Source: a bacterium (lineage in GTDB: Bacteria; Oederibacteriota; JAAXVQ01; JAUVAV01). Taken from it: a stretch of DNA of 64,000 bases. Below are positions 28,527 through 38,445 of this stretch, one piece after another. Location: positions 113,501 to 177,500 of the forward strand of contig JAIORK010000012.1 of assembly GCA_021108215.1 (NCBI GenBank). Direction: 5' to 3'. Each line of letters opens with the position of its first letter. The first letter of the stretch is position 1. Both the position numbers and the translations under genes were made by a program. The notes under the pieces are model-generated. The model was not told the origin of the DNA. It made no database searches and saw only the letters and a program-made list of their open reading frames with translations.

Positions 28527-31500
28527 TTGTTTGCGTCTAAACGATTCAGGCTGCTTTTTATTCTGAGCGTCCTGCTATTATCTTATAGCAACGGTTTTGC
28601 AGCGGCACCTGCTGTTCTTCAGGGTGTCACGTCGACTGTACAACCACTGATTGTCAATCAATCGGGCAATACAATTCCAGTGATTGCTGTTCAACCGGTT
28701 GCGAACACACCGCCTGCCGTTGCCTTGGGCAACACGCTTAATGCACGAACCAATACGATGACCGCACACGGCGAAAAACAATCCCGGAAAAAAATCTATT
28801 CATTGGCGGTGCCTCGGGGACTGCAAGCCAAAGCCGGAGGAAATAAAGTCCTGCTCGCTTGGGAGCCGATACAATCGGGGGCTAATTCGAAAGTCGCGTA
28901 CCACGTTTTTCGTGGTATCCGACCGGTTTTATTACCCGAAGACGTCGAATCCTGGCCTGAACCGTTAAATAAAAAATCTATTTTAAAAAACTATTTTATG
29001 GATGCGCCTGGAAAATCCAGAATCCCGCCGGTTGCCAATCAACAATACTATTATAATGTGATGGCAGTTGATGCCCAAGCGAATCGGTCGCCCTTGTCGG
29101 CACCACTTAAAGTGTTGAATGCATTTGAACTGTCCACCCCGGTTGGTTTCAAAGGCAGTTCCCAAGATCAGGCGATTTTGCTTTCCTGGGGAAAAGCATT
29201 TTCCGGCGGGCAATACGGGCTGGCAGGTTACCGGGTTTTTAGGTCCGCGACGAAAAATAGACTTGGCAAGCCGGTCTTGGAAAAACTTGTTCAAGAGACA
29301 AGCTATCTCGATCAGGGTACAGCGGGTGAAACACTTGTTAATACAATGAATTATTTTTACACGCTTTTTGCAGAGGATGTCCGGGGCAACCGGTCTTTGG
29401 CAACCGATCAGATCATGGTGATGCCCTTTGTGGCAGCCGGGATTCCCACTTATGTAACCGCGACAGGAAAAACCGATGATGTGATTGAATTGCAGTGGCG
29501 TACGCCGGAGGGCGGTACATTTAAGCTGAAAGGTTACAATATTTACCGGAAATCCGACCAGGAACAAACCGCAGTTAAGATTAATAAGACGTTGGTAAGC
29601 AGCACGATCTACCGGGATTCTGAACAAAATAGCACCGTCAAACCTATTTTGGGCCGGTACTATACGTACACACTCAGAGCCGTGGATGAAAAAGGTAATG
29701 AAGGGGCGGCTTCTGCGATTGCCCAGGCCAATCCAAGAGCACCGATTGAAATTCCTGCCAGTGGTCTTATATCCACCTCGATCCCGGGATTACCGCCGGA
29801 ATCATCTTTGACAATTTCCGGTAAGAAAAAAATTGATATTTCTTATACCGAGGTTATAGCGCTGAAAAAAGGCGAGGAAACGACGGATGAACGCTATCCT
29901 TCCATTACGTCAGGTTTGAGCGATGGTTTTAATCTCGAACAAGAACTGCAAGTCAGGCTGCAAGGGAAGGTGGGCAAGAAAATTTCGGTGGATGTTGATT
30001 ATGATGATACCAAAGAGGAACAACAGAAAATTTCAATTATCTATGCCGGTGATCCGGATGATGTTGTTCAGGAAGCCGCTTTTGGCGATATTTTACTTGA
30101 TCTGCCGCGAACCGAGTTTGCCGGGTACAATAAAAATTTATTCGGGGCTAAAATTAAAGTGGCGTTGGATAAATTTCGTTTTACAGCCATTGGCGCGCAG
30201 ACCAAGGGGATCACGGTAACTGAGAAATTCAAAGGCAACACGTCGGCCCGGATTATTGATAAACAGGATATCAGCTTTACGCCGTTTAAATATTATTATC
30301 TTACCAAGGATGCCACGCAGGTCAATCATCCGGATTTGTCTAATTACAATGCCACTGAAGCACGTCACGGCATTGTTCCCGGCTCGGATATCGTCTATGT
30401 GACCAATGGCGTTGTCACAGCCGAAACCATTAATACCACCACCGCTTCAGGTCATCTGGTGAAATTTAATAAATATTCTCCCGGGGTTGATTACTCGGTT
30501 GATTATGAACGCGGTATTCTTTCCTTTAATTCAACGATTCAGCAGACCTGGATGATCGCCCTGGCGTATAAATATTATGATGCCGCCGGGACGGTACATA
30601 CAATTGGGTATACTGCCGCTGGGGATGAATTTGACTGGACCATCGCAGGGCTTCAAGTTCCCACCGACGGTTTAACCTCTGATAATGCTCATTTGATCCA
30701 GGATTATAACAGCACGACGAATGAACGATCTTATATTATGATGCTCATGAACCGCTATTCGCTGGGTTATCAGAATATTAAGGACCCGCAAAGCGACCCG
30801 GATTTTGTGATCAAGGTTTTTTCGACGAGCGGCAGTGAACGGTTTATTCCTCAACCCTCAGATACGAAAAAGGCGGAAGAAATTTATAAAATAGATCCTA
30901 CTTTTGGCACGATCGAATTTAGACATAATTACCCTTTTAAAGCCGGGACAACTGATTTTATAACCGGGACGGATGTCTATGCCGATGATGCGCAGGATGC
31001 CTATAGTACGCTCAACAACCCCTCGCTCTCCAGCGGCGGTGATTCGGGCAAAGCCAATAAATATTATATTCATATTGAATTTAAAAATTTAATTACAACT
31101 TTTCAATTGGCCAACTGGAATGTCATAAAAAATTCAGAAATCATAAAAAAAGACGGCGCCAAAATGCAGCGTAATACTGATTATTATATTGATTATGACA
31201 CCGGATTTATTACTTTTTTGAATCCGGAAAGCATTGCTTCCACCACCGAGATTACCGTCACGTATGAGTATCTGCCTTTTGGGAGTAACTTGCAGTCCAA
31301 TCTGTTTGGCGCCCGGGCGGAGTATGACATTATTGAGAAAAAACTTTCGATTGGTTCAACCTTTTTATACAATGCCAGCCAGACTCCCCAGGATGTACCG
31401 GATGTCAATTCGACCCCAACTTCACTGATGCTTATTGATGGTGATGCCAAATTTAATCTCAATCCGGAAGATTTTGGGGAGTGGTCCCTACCTTATCTGG

Positions 31501-34500
31501 GTAAATTTAAAGTACCGGTGACCATTGATGTTTCAGCGGAGGTGGCGTACAGCTCCTATGCGGTGAATACCTATCGCAAAGCAGGGGAAGACGGCGTGGC
31601 CATGATTGATAGTATGGAAGGGTCGGACAATATTTTATCGTTGCCGGTCAGCGAAAACGCGAATAATATTTGGTTTCCCACATCCCGCCCCAGCACCGAG
31701 CTTCCGGAAAATAGACGCTATGTCTATTTGACAGATGCTTTTGAGACCGGGCGTGTTCCGGTTGACAGTAATGATAAATCGCATCAAATGCGCTGGTATT
31801 ACTCGGATATGACCGCAGATACCTGGGATGGTTTTATTTATCCGCTTTCTTCATCCGGCTCCAATCTCAATGATTATAATTATATTGAAATGTCGATTTA
31901 CAGCAATGCTGATGCCGCCCATCCTGTGGTGCTGCGGGTTGATCTCGGGGTCTTGAGTGAGGATTCCAATGGCAATGGAAATCTGAATTTCGAAGGTGAT
32001 CGCGAAACCTATAAAGAAGCGGATGATGTCGGGATTAATAATTATATGACGGACCCTTATTCAATTCCGCCTAAGATTGCGGTGGATCCCAGTGGTGTGG
32101 CAGGCATTTATCCTACGGATGCGCCGACAGGATATTGGGGTGATGGTAATACCCGGCTGAACAATGAAGACCTGGATAATGATGATCTGCTGGATACGCA
32201 GGAAAGCTACTATGAATACGAAGTGACATTGGAACCGGGAGAATGGAAGCTGTACAAAATTTCGCTGAAAGATTTTACCGCCGCCATGGGAAACAATATT
32301 CCCACCCTGGATACACAGAGTGAAACATTTTTAAGTTATGTCAAGCATGTCCGTCTCTGGGTGAGCGGTGTAAGCGGCGATCCCAGCTCGAATTATTTTC
32401 AGATTGAATCGATGCGGCTGACCGGGAATAAGTGGCAAGCCAAAGGGTTCGCGAGTGATGGGACCGCCATTGAACCGGCCGCTTCAACGATCAATGCATC
32501 GGCAATCAGTTTGGTGACGGATGATAATTATTTGGTGAATAAAAATTTCTATGTTTATGATGAGAATAATGCGGATGAGGAACTGCGGAATGAACGTGCC
32601 TTGAAATTGGAATACAATCTGGACAGCAGTGCGATGTTGACCAATACGGTACCGGCGTATTTTTTGACCAGAACCCTGACCACGAATTCCGCAGGCTATA
32701 ATTACTCCAATTATCAGTATTTGCGGATGGATGTGTATAAAAAAACCATTACCAGTCCGGGCGAAATTCTTTTTGTCCGTTTGGCGATTGATCAAAATAA
32801 TTATTATCAGTATGCCATGTCCCTGGATGACGCGCCGGTGGGTACCTGGCATACATTTAAAAATGAGATGAACGGCAGTGACGGCAAACGGATTAGTGTA
32901 TTTCAAACCGGGACCATTGTCGGGCTCACGAAAATTAAGGAAATTTCCATTGGCATTATCAATCCTAATACCGTCGGCACGACAGAAGAAATATGGCTTA
33001 ATAACCTCCGGGTGACGGAGGCCAAGCAACGGGAAGGCATTGCCATGCGCCTCTCGTCCAGCACACGCCTGGCGGATATTTTTACGGTTTCAACTGATTT
33101 GCGTGATATCGCCTCGGATTTTTATACCATTGATGAGACCCCGTCCGGGAAGCAGCATACTACCAGCAATAAAGTGACAGGCAATTTAACAAAATTTTCC
33201 ACGTTGCCGGTGAATGCAACCTGGAGCCGGACCAATAATTATACGGAACTGGAACACCGGCCTGAGCCATACTATTCCAATAATTTTGCAACCCCGGATA
33301 CTGTCAACGAGACCGTGTCGGGTAATCTCAGTTATTTGGGAGTTCCCGGACTCACACTGGGTCTCAATGCCACGCAGTCGCGGCAGCAAACCGCCTATAT
33401 CGATCAAATTTACAATGTGAATAATGAAGTCGAGACCCTGAATGCCATCCCCAGTGTTTCCTATACATTGCCCGGAAAAATTTTGAATGTGCCGATCGGC
33501 AGTACAACGTTTACAGGTAAATATGAATATATAGATTCCCACACCCGGTATGATGAGGAAAAAGCTGCGGATAAGAATCGCAGTGATCTTTGGAGTAAAT
33601 GGAAGCATTCTAAAAATGAGACATATACTTATGTAGGGAGCTATAACCCGATTAAATATTTGAAAATTTCGCCCAGTTTTACTTATACGCAAAATAGCGA
33701 TCGCGGGTATCTGTCTTGGTATAAATTTTATGCTGCACTTGATCCGGGTGGTACGGAAAGCAGCGTTTTGCAGCAAAGGTACTACTCCGATCTCCACCGT
33801 ATGGCCAGTTTGAATAAAATAGCCAAGCTTAATGTTAACTTACTCAATATTCCGGTGATCACACCCAGCATCTCCTATTCAATGACCAATACCCGGGATT
33901 ATGTGAGTGATACACTCTCTGTGCCCGGTTCTTTGTCCTGGCAGAGTGGTTTGGCGCTGGGGGATGTGATTGGCTGGAGCCGGTTCCCGAAATTGAATCT
34001 TTCCCAAAATTATACGGTTTCGGCAACGTACCGTAATGAGATTGGTGATGACAAAGACCAGCCGATTCACAAACTGACCTTTGATGATCTTTGGATGATT
34101 GATCCGGTGACCTTCCGGGGGGGGGGCGGTAATCTGGATACAGCCTATATCAATTCGCGAAATTTAAGCGAGAGTGTGAGCACCAACATCAGCCTGATTC
34201 CGGATGTGAGCTTTACTCCCTCGTATGCGTTTAGTTGGAACCGTTCCATGAGTTCTCAGCAAAATTTTAGTACCAAAGAGACCCTGTCGTATGGGTCCGG
34301 GGCGGTATGGAGTAGAATACCTTCGCCGTTGTGGATGCAGCTGCAGAGTCTTAATCTGGATTATCGTTATTCCCAGAACAAAACCTTTGATACAAACGAA
34401 AAAGAAATTTCAAGAAATACCACCCATACCAGCTCAGCTACGTTGCCATTCCGTTTGTTCAAGGAAATATCCAGTACAGTTAAATTTAGCACTTCCAATG

Positions 34501-34889
34501 GGACCAATCAAACAGGCGATAAACTGGATGTTATTATTTTTAATAACACCTACAACACTGGTCTTACCATGTCCTATAATTTGAATATGAGCACACCGCT
34601 TCAGCTCCCGAATTTTTGGCCCTTCAATGGTGCGGTCCTGAAAGTGCAGCAAACACTGCGTTTGAGCAATTCATTTGATGCTGAATTTGTTGTGAATGAA
34701 CAAGAAAATATTGAAAGTGCCGCCAAGGAGACCAATACGTATACCAATGATACCTCCATTAAATACTCGCTCTGGAAAAATGTTGAAGGCGATATCGTCA
34801 TTACCAACCAGTGGTTCTACGATAAGTTGGTGGATAATAAGGACTACTGGGCCATTCGGATCAAAGCCGGTCTGACCGCTATTTTTTAA
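28527..34889 (+). CDS. sprA: Giant SprA-like outer-membrane translocon protein with fibronectin-type domains
   Basis: SprA forms the very large outer-membrane beta barrel of the type 9 secretion system. This protein (2120 aa from TTG 28527) has a signal peptide (FRLLFILSVLLLSYSNGFAAA), three fibronectin-III-like domains (about 90-410), then SprA-like sequence beginning with DYDDTKEEQQKISIIYAGD and DILLDLPRTEFAGYNKNLFG. The rest is beta-rich, and the terminus RIKAGLTAIF fits a barrel. AGGAGA (28515-28520), six bases before the TTG, favours that start over ATG 28488. The fibronectin-type N-terminus differs from Bacteroidetes SprA as I know it. A run of ten Gs lies at 34117-34126. No other type 9 genes are nearby. 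Confidence 0.85.
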   Translation: MFASKRFRLLFILSVLLLSYSNGFAAAPAVLQGVTSTVQPLIVNQSGNTIPVIAVQPVANTPPAVALGNTLNARTNTMTAHGEKQSRKKIYSLAVPRGLQAKAGGNKVLLAWEPIQSGANSKVAYHVFRGIRPVLLPEDVESWPEPLNKKSILKNYFMDAPGKSRIPPVANQQYYYNVMAVDAQANRSPLSAPLKVLNAFELSTPVGFKGSSQDQAILLSWGKAFSGGQYGLAGYRVFRSATKNRLGKPVLEKLVQETSYLDQGTAGETLVNTMNYFYTLFAEDVRGNRSLATDQIMVMPFVAAGIPTYVTATGKTDDVIELQWRTPEGGTFKLKGYNIYRKSDQEQTAVKINKTLVSSTIYRDSEQNSTVKPILGRYYTYTLRAVDEKGNEGAASAIAQANPRAPIEIPASGLISTSIPGLPPESSLTISGKKKIDISYTEVIALKKGEETTDERYPSITSGLSDGFNLEQELQVRLQGKVGKKISVDVDYDDTKEEQQKISIIYAGDPDDVVQEAAFGDILLDLPRTEFAGYNKNLFGAKIKVALDKFRFTAIGAQTKGITVTEKFKGNTSARIIDKQDISFTPFKYYYLTKDATQVNHPDLSNYNATEARHGIVPGSDIVYVTNGVVTAETINTTTASGHLVKFNKYSPGVDYSVDYERGILSFNSTIQQTWMIALAYKYYDAAGTVHTIGYTAAGDEFDWTIAGLQVPTDGLTSDNAHLIQDYNSTTNERSYIMMLMNRYSLGYQNIKDPQSDPDFVIKVFSTSGSERFIPQPSDTKKAEEIYKIDPTFGTIEFRHNYPFKAGTTDFITGTDVYADDAQDAYSTLNNPSLSSGGDSGKANKYYIHIEFKNLITTFQLANWNVIKNSEIIKKDGAKMQRNTDYYIDYDTGFITFLNPESIASTTEITVTYEYLPFGSNLQSNLFGARAEYDIIEKKLSIGSTFLYNASQTPQDVPDVNSTPTSLMLIDGDAKFNLNPEDFGEWSLPYLGKFKVPVTIDVSAEVAYSSYAVNTYRKAGEDGVAMIDSMEGSDNILSLPVSENANNIWFPTSRPSTELPENRRYVYLTDAFETGRVPVDSNDKSHQMRWYYSDMTADTWDGFIYPLSSSGSNLNDYNYIEMSIYSNADAAHPVVLRVDLGVLSEDSNGNGNLNFEGDRETYKEADDVGINNYMTDPYSIPPKIAVDPSGVAGIYPTDAPTGYWGDGNTRLNNEDLDNDDLLDTQESYYEYEVTLEPGEWKLYKISLKDFTAAMGNNIPTLDTQSETFLSYVKHVRLWVSGVSGDPSSNYFQIESMRLTGNKWQAKGFASDGTAIEPAASTINASAISLVTDDNYLVNKNFYVYDENNADEELRNERALKLEYNLDSSAMLTNTVPAYFLTRTLTTNSAGYNYSNYQYLRMDVYKKTITSPGEILFVRLAIDQNNYYQYAMSLDDAPVGTWHTFKNEMNGSDGKRISVFQTGTIVGLTKIKEISIGIINPNTVGTTEEIWLNNLRVTEAKQREGIAMRLSSSTRLADIFTVSTDLRDIASDFYTIDETPSGKQHTTSNKVTGNLTKFSTLPVNATWSRTNNYTELEHRPEPYYSNNFATPDTVNETVSGNLSYLGVPGLTLGLNATQSRQQTAYIDQIYNVNNEVETLNAIPSVSYTLPGKILNVPIGSTTFTGKYEYIDSHTRYDEEKAADKNRSDLWSKWKHSKNETYTYVGSYNPIKYLKISPSFTYTQNSDRGYLSWYKFYAALDPGGTESSVLQQRYYSDLHRMASLNKIAKLNVNLLNIPVITPSISYSMTNTRDYVSDTLSVPGSLSWQSGLALGDVIGWSRFPKLNLSQNYTVSATYRNEIGDDKDQPIHKLTFDDLWMIDPVTFRGGGGNLDTAYINSRNLSESVSTNISLIPDVSFTPSYAFSWNRSMSSQQNFSTKETLSYGSGAVWSRIPSPLWMQLQSLNLDYRYSQNKTFDTNEKEISRNTTHTSSATLPFRLFKEISSTVKFSTSNGTNQTGDKLDVIIFNNTYNTGLTMSYNLNMSTPLQLPNFWPFNGAVLKVQQTLRLSNSFDAEFVVNEQENIESAAKETNTYTNDTSIKYSLWKNVEGDIVITNQWFYDKLVDNKDYWAIRIKAGLTAIF

Positions 34890-35207
34890 ATTGTCGTTTA
34901 CGCTTGTTTACATAAAATTAAAATTTTACCCACCCTGCTCGTCGATGTCAAAACAGTGGAATCGTCCTTTGTTTTTTATTGAAAGAGCACGGCCAAGGAC
35001 CGGCAGGGCGGGAAAATTACACAATTTTAAAAAGTTCTAAAAACATTTTTCTATAGTTTTTTTAGATTTAATCCACGTAATCTGTGTAATCTGTGGATTA
35101 TGTCTTTGTTTTTAGGTTTTTATAATCTTTTCTGTTTAGTTAGGGAATACTGATAATAATTTTATTTTTTTAAAATGAAACCAAGCAGGTTTGTAGTCTA
35201 ACCTACC
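34890..35207. other. 318-bp intergenic region with two palindromes, no gene
   Basis: No coding region is visible. CCCACCCTGC (34929-34938) faces GCAGGGCGGG (35003-35012), an imperfect inverted pair. TAATCCAC (35069-35076) faces GTGGATTA (35093-35100) perfectly, enclosing two tandem copies of TAATCTGTG (35078-35095). Strings of the second kind are familiar to me as extragenic repeats in unrelated bacteria. There is no clear intrinsic terminator for the SprA-like gene and no clear promoter for comF. Confidence 0.65.
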
Positions 35208-35969
35208 ATGAAACTGCCGCGTCGTCTTAACATGTTGGGGTTACATGGTTTGAATTTACTGGCACCACCGGTGTGTCCGGGGTGCTTGAAATCAGCCAAT
35301 CACTATGGTTTAAGTCTTTTGTGTCCCGCGTGCCGCCCGATTTACCGGGGACGTTTTTTTTGTCAAACGTGCGGCCATGGTGTTCCTTTTGTTCCGTGGC
35401 TTAAAACCCGGGATATCCGGTTTTGCCGCGCCTGCAGAACCATGAGACGTGCTTATCATCAAGCCCGCAATCTGGATGTGTATCGCGGCAATTGGAAGAA
35501 AGCCATTCTGGCATTAAAACAGTATCCTAATCCGGAAATGGTCCGACAATTGGCTAAGTGGTGCATCCAACAGCGGGAATCTATGCAGTATACACTCGTG
35601 TGGTCTCAGGTTACGGTGGTGCCGAGCCGGCAAAAAGAAACAACCGGAATTGAGCGCGTTGCCCGCTGCATTGCCAAGCGTCTGGGAATTATATTTTCAC
35701 CTGTGCTGAAATTTTCATGTCATACTGTTTCGCAGCATACATTGGATCGCACAGCCAGGTTGCATAATATTCGCGGAAGTATTGCGACAAAAAGAAAAAC
35801 AATGATTACCGGCAACTGGTTGGTAATTGACGACGTCTATACCACCGGCGCAACAGTCAATGAGTGCGCCCGGATATTGAGGAAATCAGGGGCACAAAAT
35901 GTTGATGTTCTGACCCTGGCGCGGGGACTCGATAGGCGGGTCGGGGAACCGGGCGGGCGGCACGTTTAG
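35208..35969 (+). CDS. ComF-family phosphoribosyltransferase
   Basis: The protein (253 aa) is of the ComFC type. An N-terminal zinc-binding region has four CxxC pairs (CPGC, CPAC, CQTC, CRAC), and the C-terminal PRTase domain has the PRPP-binding motif VIDDVYTTGATV. The substrate of these proteins is not settled; in competent bacteria ComFC helps DNA uptake and processing. No other competence gene is adjacent, so here the role is unknown. The upstream AGGT/ACCT pair could form a small hairpin over the ribosome site region. Confidence 0.9.
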   Translation: MKLPRRLNMLGLHGLNLLAPPVCPGCLKSANHYGLSLLCPACRPIYRGRFFCQTCGHGVPFVPWLKTRDIRFCRACRTMRRAYHQARNLDVYRGNWKKAILALKQYPNPEMVRQLAKWCIQQRESMQYTLVWSQVTVVPSRQKETTGIERVARCIAKRLGIIFSPVLKFSCHTVSQHTLDRTARLHNIRGSIATKRKTMITGNWLVIDDVYTTGATVNECARILRKSGAQNVDVLTLARGLDRRVGEPGGRHV

Positions 35970-36098
35970 TTTGCTATGCGGGATGTGTTTTCTGTCTTTT
36001 TTCGCCGGACCGATTATTCTTAATTAAACAAGGTTTGCAGTTGTGAAGTGGCTGGTTTTTATTTATAATTTTCTACCAGATATGAAAGCGGAGGCGGT

Positions 36099-36605
36099 AT
36101 GAAGACCCTGTTGATTTACCCTGGAACATTTGATCCGGTAACCCTTGGTCATCTTGATTTGATACGGAGATCCTGTGAGCATTTTTCGCGGGTGATCGTT
36201 GCGGTGGCGGAGACTACGCACAAAAAAGCGATTTTTTCTTTGGAAGAAAGAGTGGAAATGGTCCGGATGGCCGCACAAACACTGCCTTCAGCCGGGAGGG
36301 TGGAGGTGGAATCTTTTTCCGGATTGCTGGTTGACTATATGCGATCCAATAAAGCCAGTGTTGCTTTGCGCGGTTTACGGGCGATTTCTGATTTTGAATA
36401 TGAATTTCAATTGGCACAGATGAACCGGAAGCTCTACCCGGAATTTGAGATTGTTTTTATGATGCCCGATGAAAAATATACATATATCAGCTCGTCTTTG
36501 GTTAAAGAAGTGGCGTCGCTCGGCGGCGATATCAGTGCCTTTGTGCCGGGAGCGGTCATGGATTATTTGATGGAAAAATACAGTAAAACAAAATCAGGAG
36601 GCTGA
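36099..36605 (+). CDS. coaD: Phosphopantetheine adenylyltransferase
   Basis: CoaD makes dephospho-CoA from 4'-phosphopantetheine and ATP. The 168-residue protein begins with YPGTFDPVTLGH, in which TLGH (15-18) is the TxGH nucleotide-binding motif. The second motif is YTYISSSLVKEVASLGGD. GGAGGCGG just before the ATG supports the start. The last codons contain the AGGAGG ribosome site of the next gene, 3 nt downstream, which implies co-transcription with the peptide-binding protein. Confidence 0.97.
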   Translation: MKTLLIYPGTFDPVTLGHLDLIRRSCEHFSRVIVAVAETTHKKAIFSLEERVEMVRMAAQTLPSAGRVEVESFSGLLVDYMRSNKASVALRGLRAISDFEYEFQLAQMNRKLYPEFEIVFMMPDEKYTYISSSLVKEVASLGGDISAFVPGAVMDYLMEKYSKTKSGG

Positions 36606-36608
36606 AAA

Positions 36609-38249
36609 ATGAAGGTAGTTTTGAAAGTGGGAATCGTGTTGCTGCTAACCGGTATCATGGGTGTTTCGGGTTGTGGAAAAAAAACGGCTCTGGAAAAAAT
36701 ACCGGATGCCGGGCGGACCCATGCACCGGCTTACGGTGATGCCATCGTTGAAGGGACGATTGCAGATCCTTCCATTCTTAATCCCGTGCTCGCCTCGGAT
36801 TCAGCCTCGTCCGATGTGACTGGTTTGATATTTAATTCGTTGCTGCGATATGACAAAGATTTGAACCTCGAAGGGGAACTGGCCGAGAGTTGGGAAATTT
36901 CTTCTGATGGCACAGTGATCACATTTGTGCTCAAACCGGATATTAAATGGCATGATGGGCACATGCTAACCGCGCATGATATTGTTTTTACGGTCAAAAC
37001 TTTTCTTGATCCGAAAGTGAAGACAGCCTATCGTTCTAATTTTATGAATATTAAAAAATATAAGGCGTTGGATGACCTGATTTTTAAGGTTTGGTATAAG
37101 GAACCTTTTGCGCCCTCCCTGGAAAAAATCGGCGGCATGTCGATTTTACCGAAACATTTATTGAAAGGCCGCAATATTAATCAAACCGATGATTTTAACT
37201 TCCGCCCGGTCGGCAGCGGTCCGTACAGATTTGTTTCATGGAAGCGGGCTGAGTCGGTTATGCTGCAGGCCAATCCGGAATATTTTGAAGGCCGGCCGTA
37301 TCTTAATCGGGTGGTCTACCGGATTATTCCGGATATGTCGGTCCAGTTTTTAGAATTGCAAAACGGCGGATTGGATATGATGGGTCTGACCCCGAATCAG
37401 TATTCGGATGAGGGGAGCAAGCCGGATTTTTCCGGGAAATTTAACCGGTACCGTTATGCCGGGAATCAGTATACTTATATGGGTTTTAACTTGAGGAAAG
37501 CGATGTTCCGGAACAAAAAATTTCGTCAAGCCATCGCACTGGCGATTGATAAAGAAGCGCTGGTGCAAGGTGTTTTAGAAGGCCTGGGAACAGTATCCAC
37601 CGGGCCTTATACGCCTAATTCATGGGCATACAATGAAGATGTCAAAGCAGTTCCCTATGATTCACTCAGAGCACGTGAGCTTTTCGTGGAAGCGGGATAC
37701 CGCTATGCCAAAGACGGCAAGCTTACCCGTGACGGCAAATCGGTTACATTTACCCTGTTGACCAATCAGGGAAACCGTAACCGCGAACAGACTGCGACGA
37801 TTATTCAATCTCAGTTAAAAGATGTGGGGATTGAGGTCAAAATCCGGATTATTGCCTGGAGCACGTTCCTCTCGGAATTTGTGAATAAGCGAAAGTTTGA
37901 TGCCGTGCTGCTGGGATGGTCCCTGGCCCGGGACCCGGACCTGTACTCGATATGGCATTCCAGTAAAACCGGTGAACATGAATTTAATTTTGTTTCATAT
38001 AAAAATGCCGAGGTGGATCGTCTGATTGTTCAGGGACGCAAGACATTCAACCGGAACAAACGAATCGCTCTTTACAACCGTGTTCATGCCATTATTGCGG
38101 ATGAACTGCCGTACGTTTTTTTATATGTTCCCGACAGCTTGCCGGCTGTGCATCGCAGGATCCTGGGGATTGTGCCGGGCGCAGCCGGGATTGGTTATAA
38201 TTTTATTAAGTGGTTTGTACCGGAAGGGTATCAGAAATACCAAAAATAA
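36609..38249 (+). CDS. Oligopeptide ABC transporter substrate-binding lipoprotein
   Basis: This is a family-5 solute-binding protein (DppA/OppA type), 546 aa. Residues 1-22 form a lipoprotein signal peptide with lipobox VSGC, so Cys22 is the lipidated residue. The family signature around VTFVLKPDIKWHDGHMLTAHDIVFT is clear. The cognate permeases and ATPases lie 3.4 kb downstream, separated by an FAH-family gene and a glycosyltransferase. Ligand is probably a peptide; nickel or sugar ligands occur in the family. Confidence 0.93.
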   Translation: MKVVLKVGIVLLLTGIMGVSGCGKKTALEKIPDAGRTHAPAYGDAIVEGTIADPSILNPVLASDSASSDVTGLIFNSLLRYDKDLNLEGELAESWEISSDGTVITFVLKPDIKWHDGHMLTAHDIVFTVKTFLDPKVKTAYRSNFMNIKKYKALDDLIFKVWYKEPFAPSLEKIGGMSILPKHLLKGRNINQTDDFNFRPVGSGPYRFVSWKRAESVMLQANPEYFEGRPYLNRVVYRIIPDMSVQFLELQNGGLDMMGLTPNQYSDEGSKPDFSGKFNRYRYAGNQYTYMGFNLRKAMFRNKKFRQAIALAIDKEALVQGVLEGLGTVSTGPYTPNSWAYNEDVKAVPYDSLRARELFVEAGYRYAKDGKLTRDGKSVTFTLLTNQGNRNREQTATIIQSQLKDVGIEVKIRIIAWSTFLSEFVNKRKFDAVLLGWSLARDPDLYSIWHSSKTGEHEFNFVSYKNAEVDRLIVQGRKTFNRNKRIALYNRVHAIIADELPYVFLYVPDSLPAVHRRILGIVPGAAGIGYNFIKWFVPEGYQKYQK

Positions 38250-38445
38250 ACCAGGCGGAGCATGCGTAACTCAGCGCAAAAGCGATATGGCACCATCCGC
38301 CGGTAATTGTATTTTTGTTTGATGGCACTGGTCATTCTTGTTCGGAAAAAAATACAGCACTTAAGGCGAATAGAAGATAGTGTATTAATAATTTAAACAG
38401 CAATGAGTACCGTTTTTCAATGAAAGGAAGCGCCTTATCCGGTTC
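38250..38445. other. 196-bp intergenic region, imperfect palindrome only
   Basis: Between the binding protein and the FAH gene. GGCGGA (38254-38259) faces TCCGCC (38296-38301), enclosing TGCGTAACTC, a string also found (inverted) in the element at 42607-42712. No promoter or terminator is clear. Confidence 0.4.

Noticed and set aside
33186..33797. Long minus-strand frame (203 codons) inside the SprA-like gene, and a similar one at 32484-33029
   Set aside because: Antisense to a continuous, recognisable beta-rich reading frame. Isoleucine- and arginine-rich translation without motifs.
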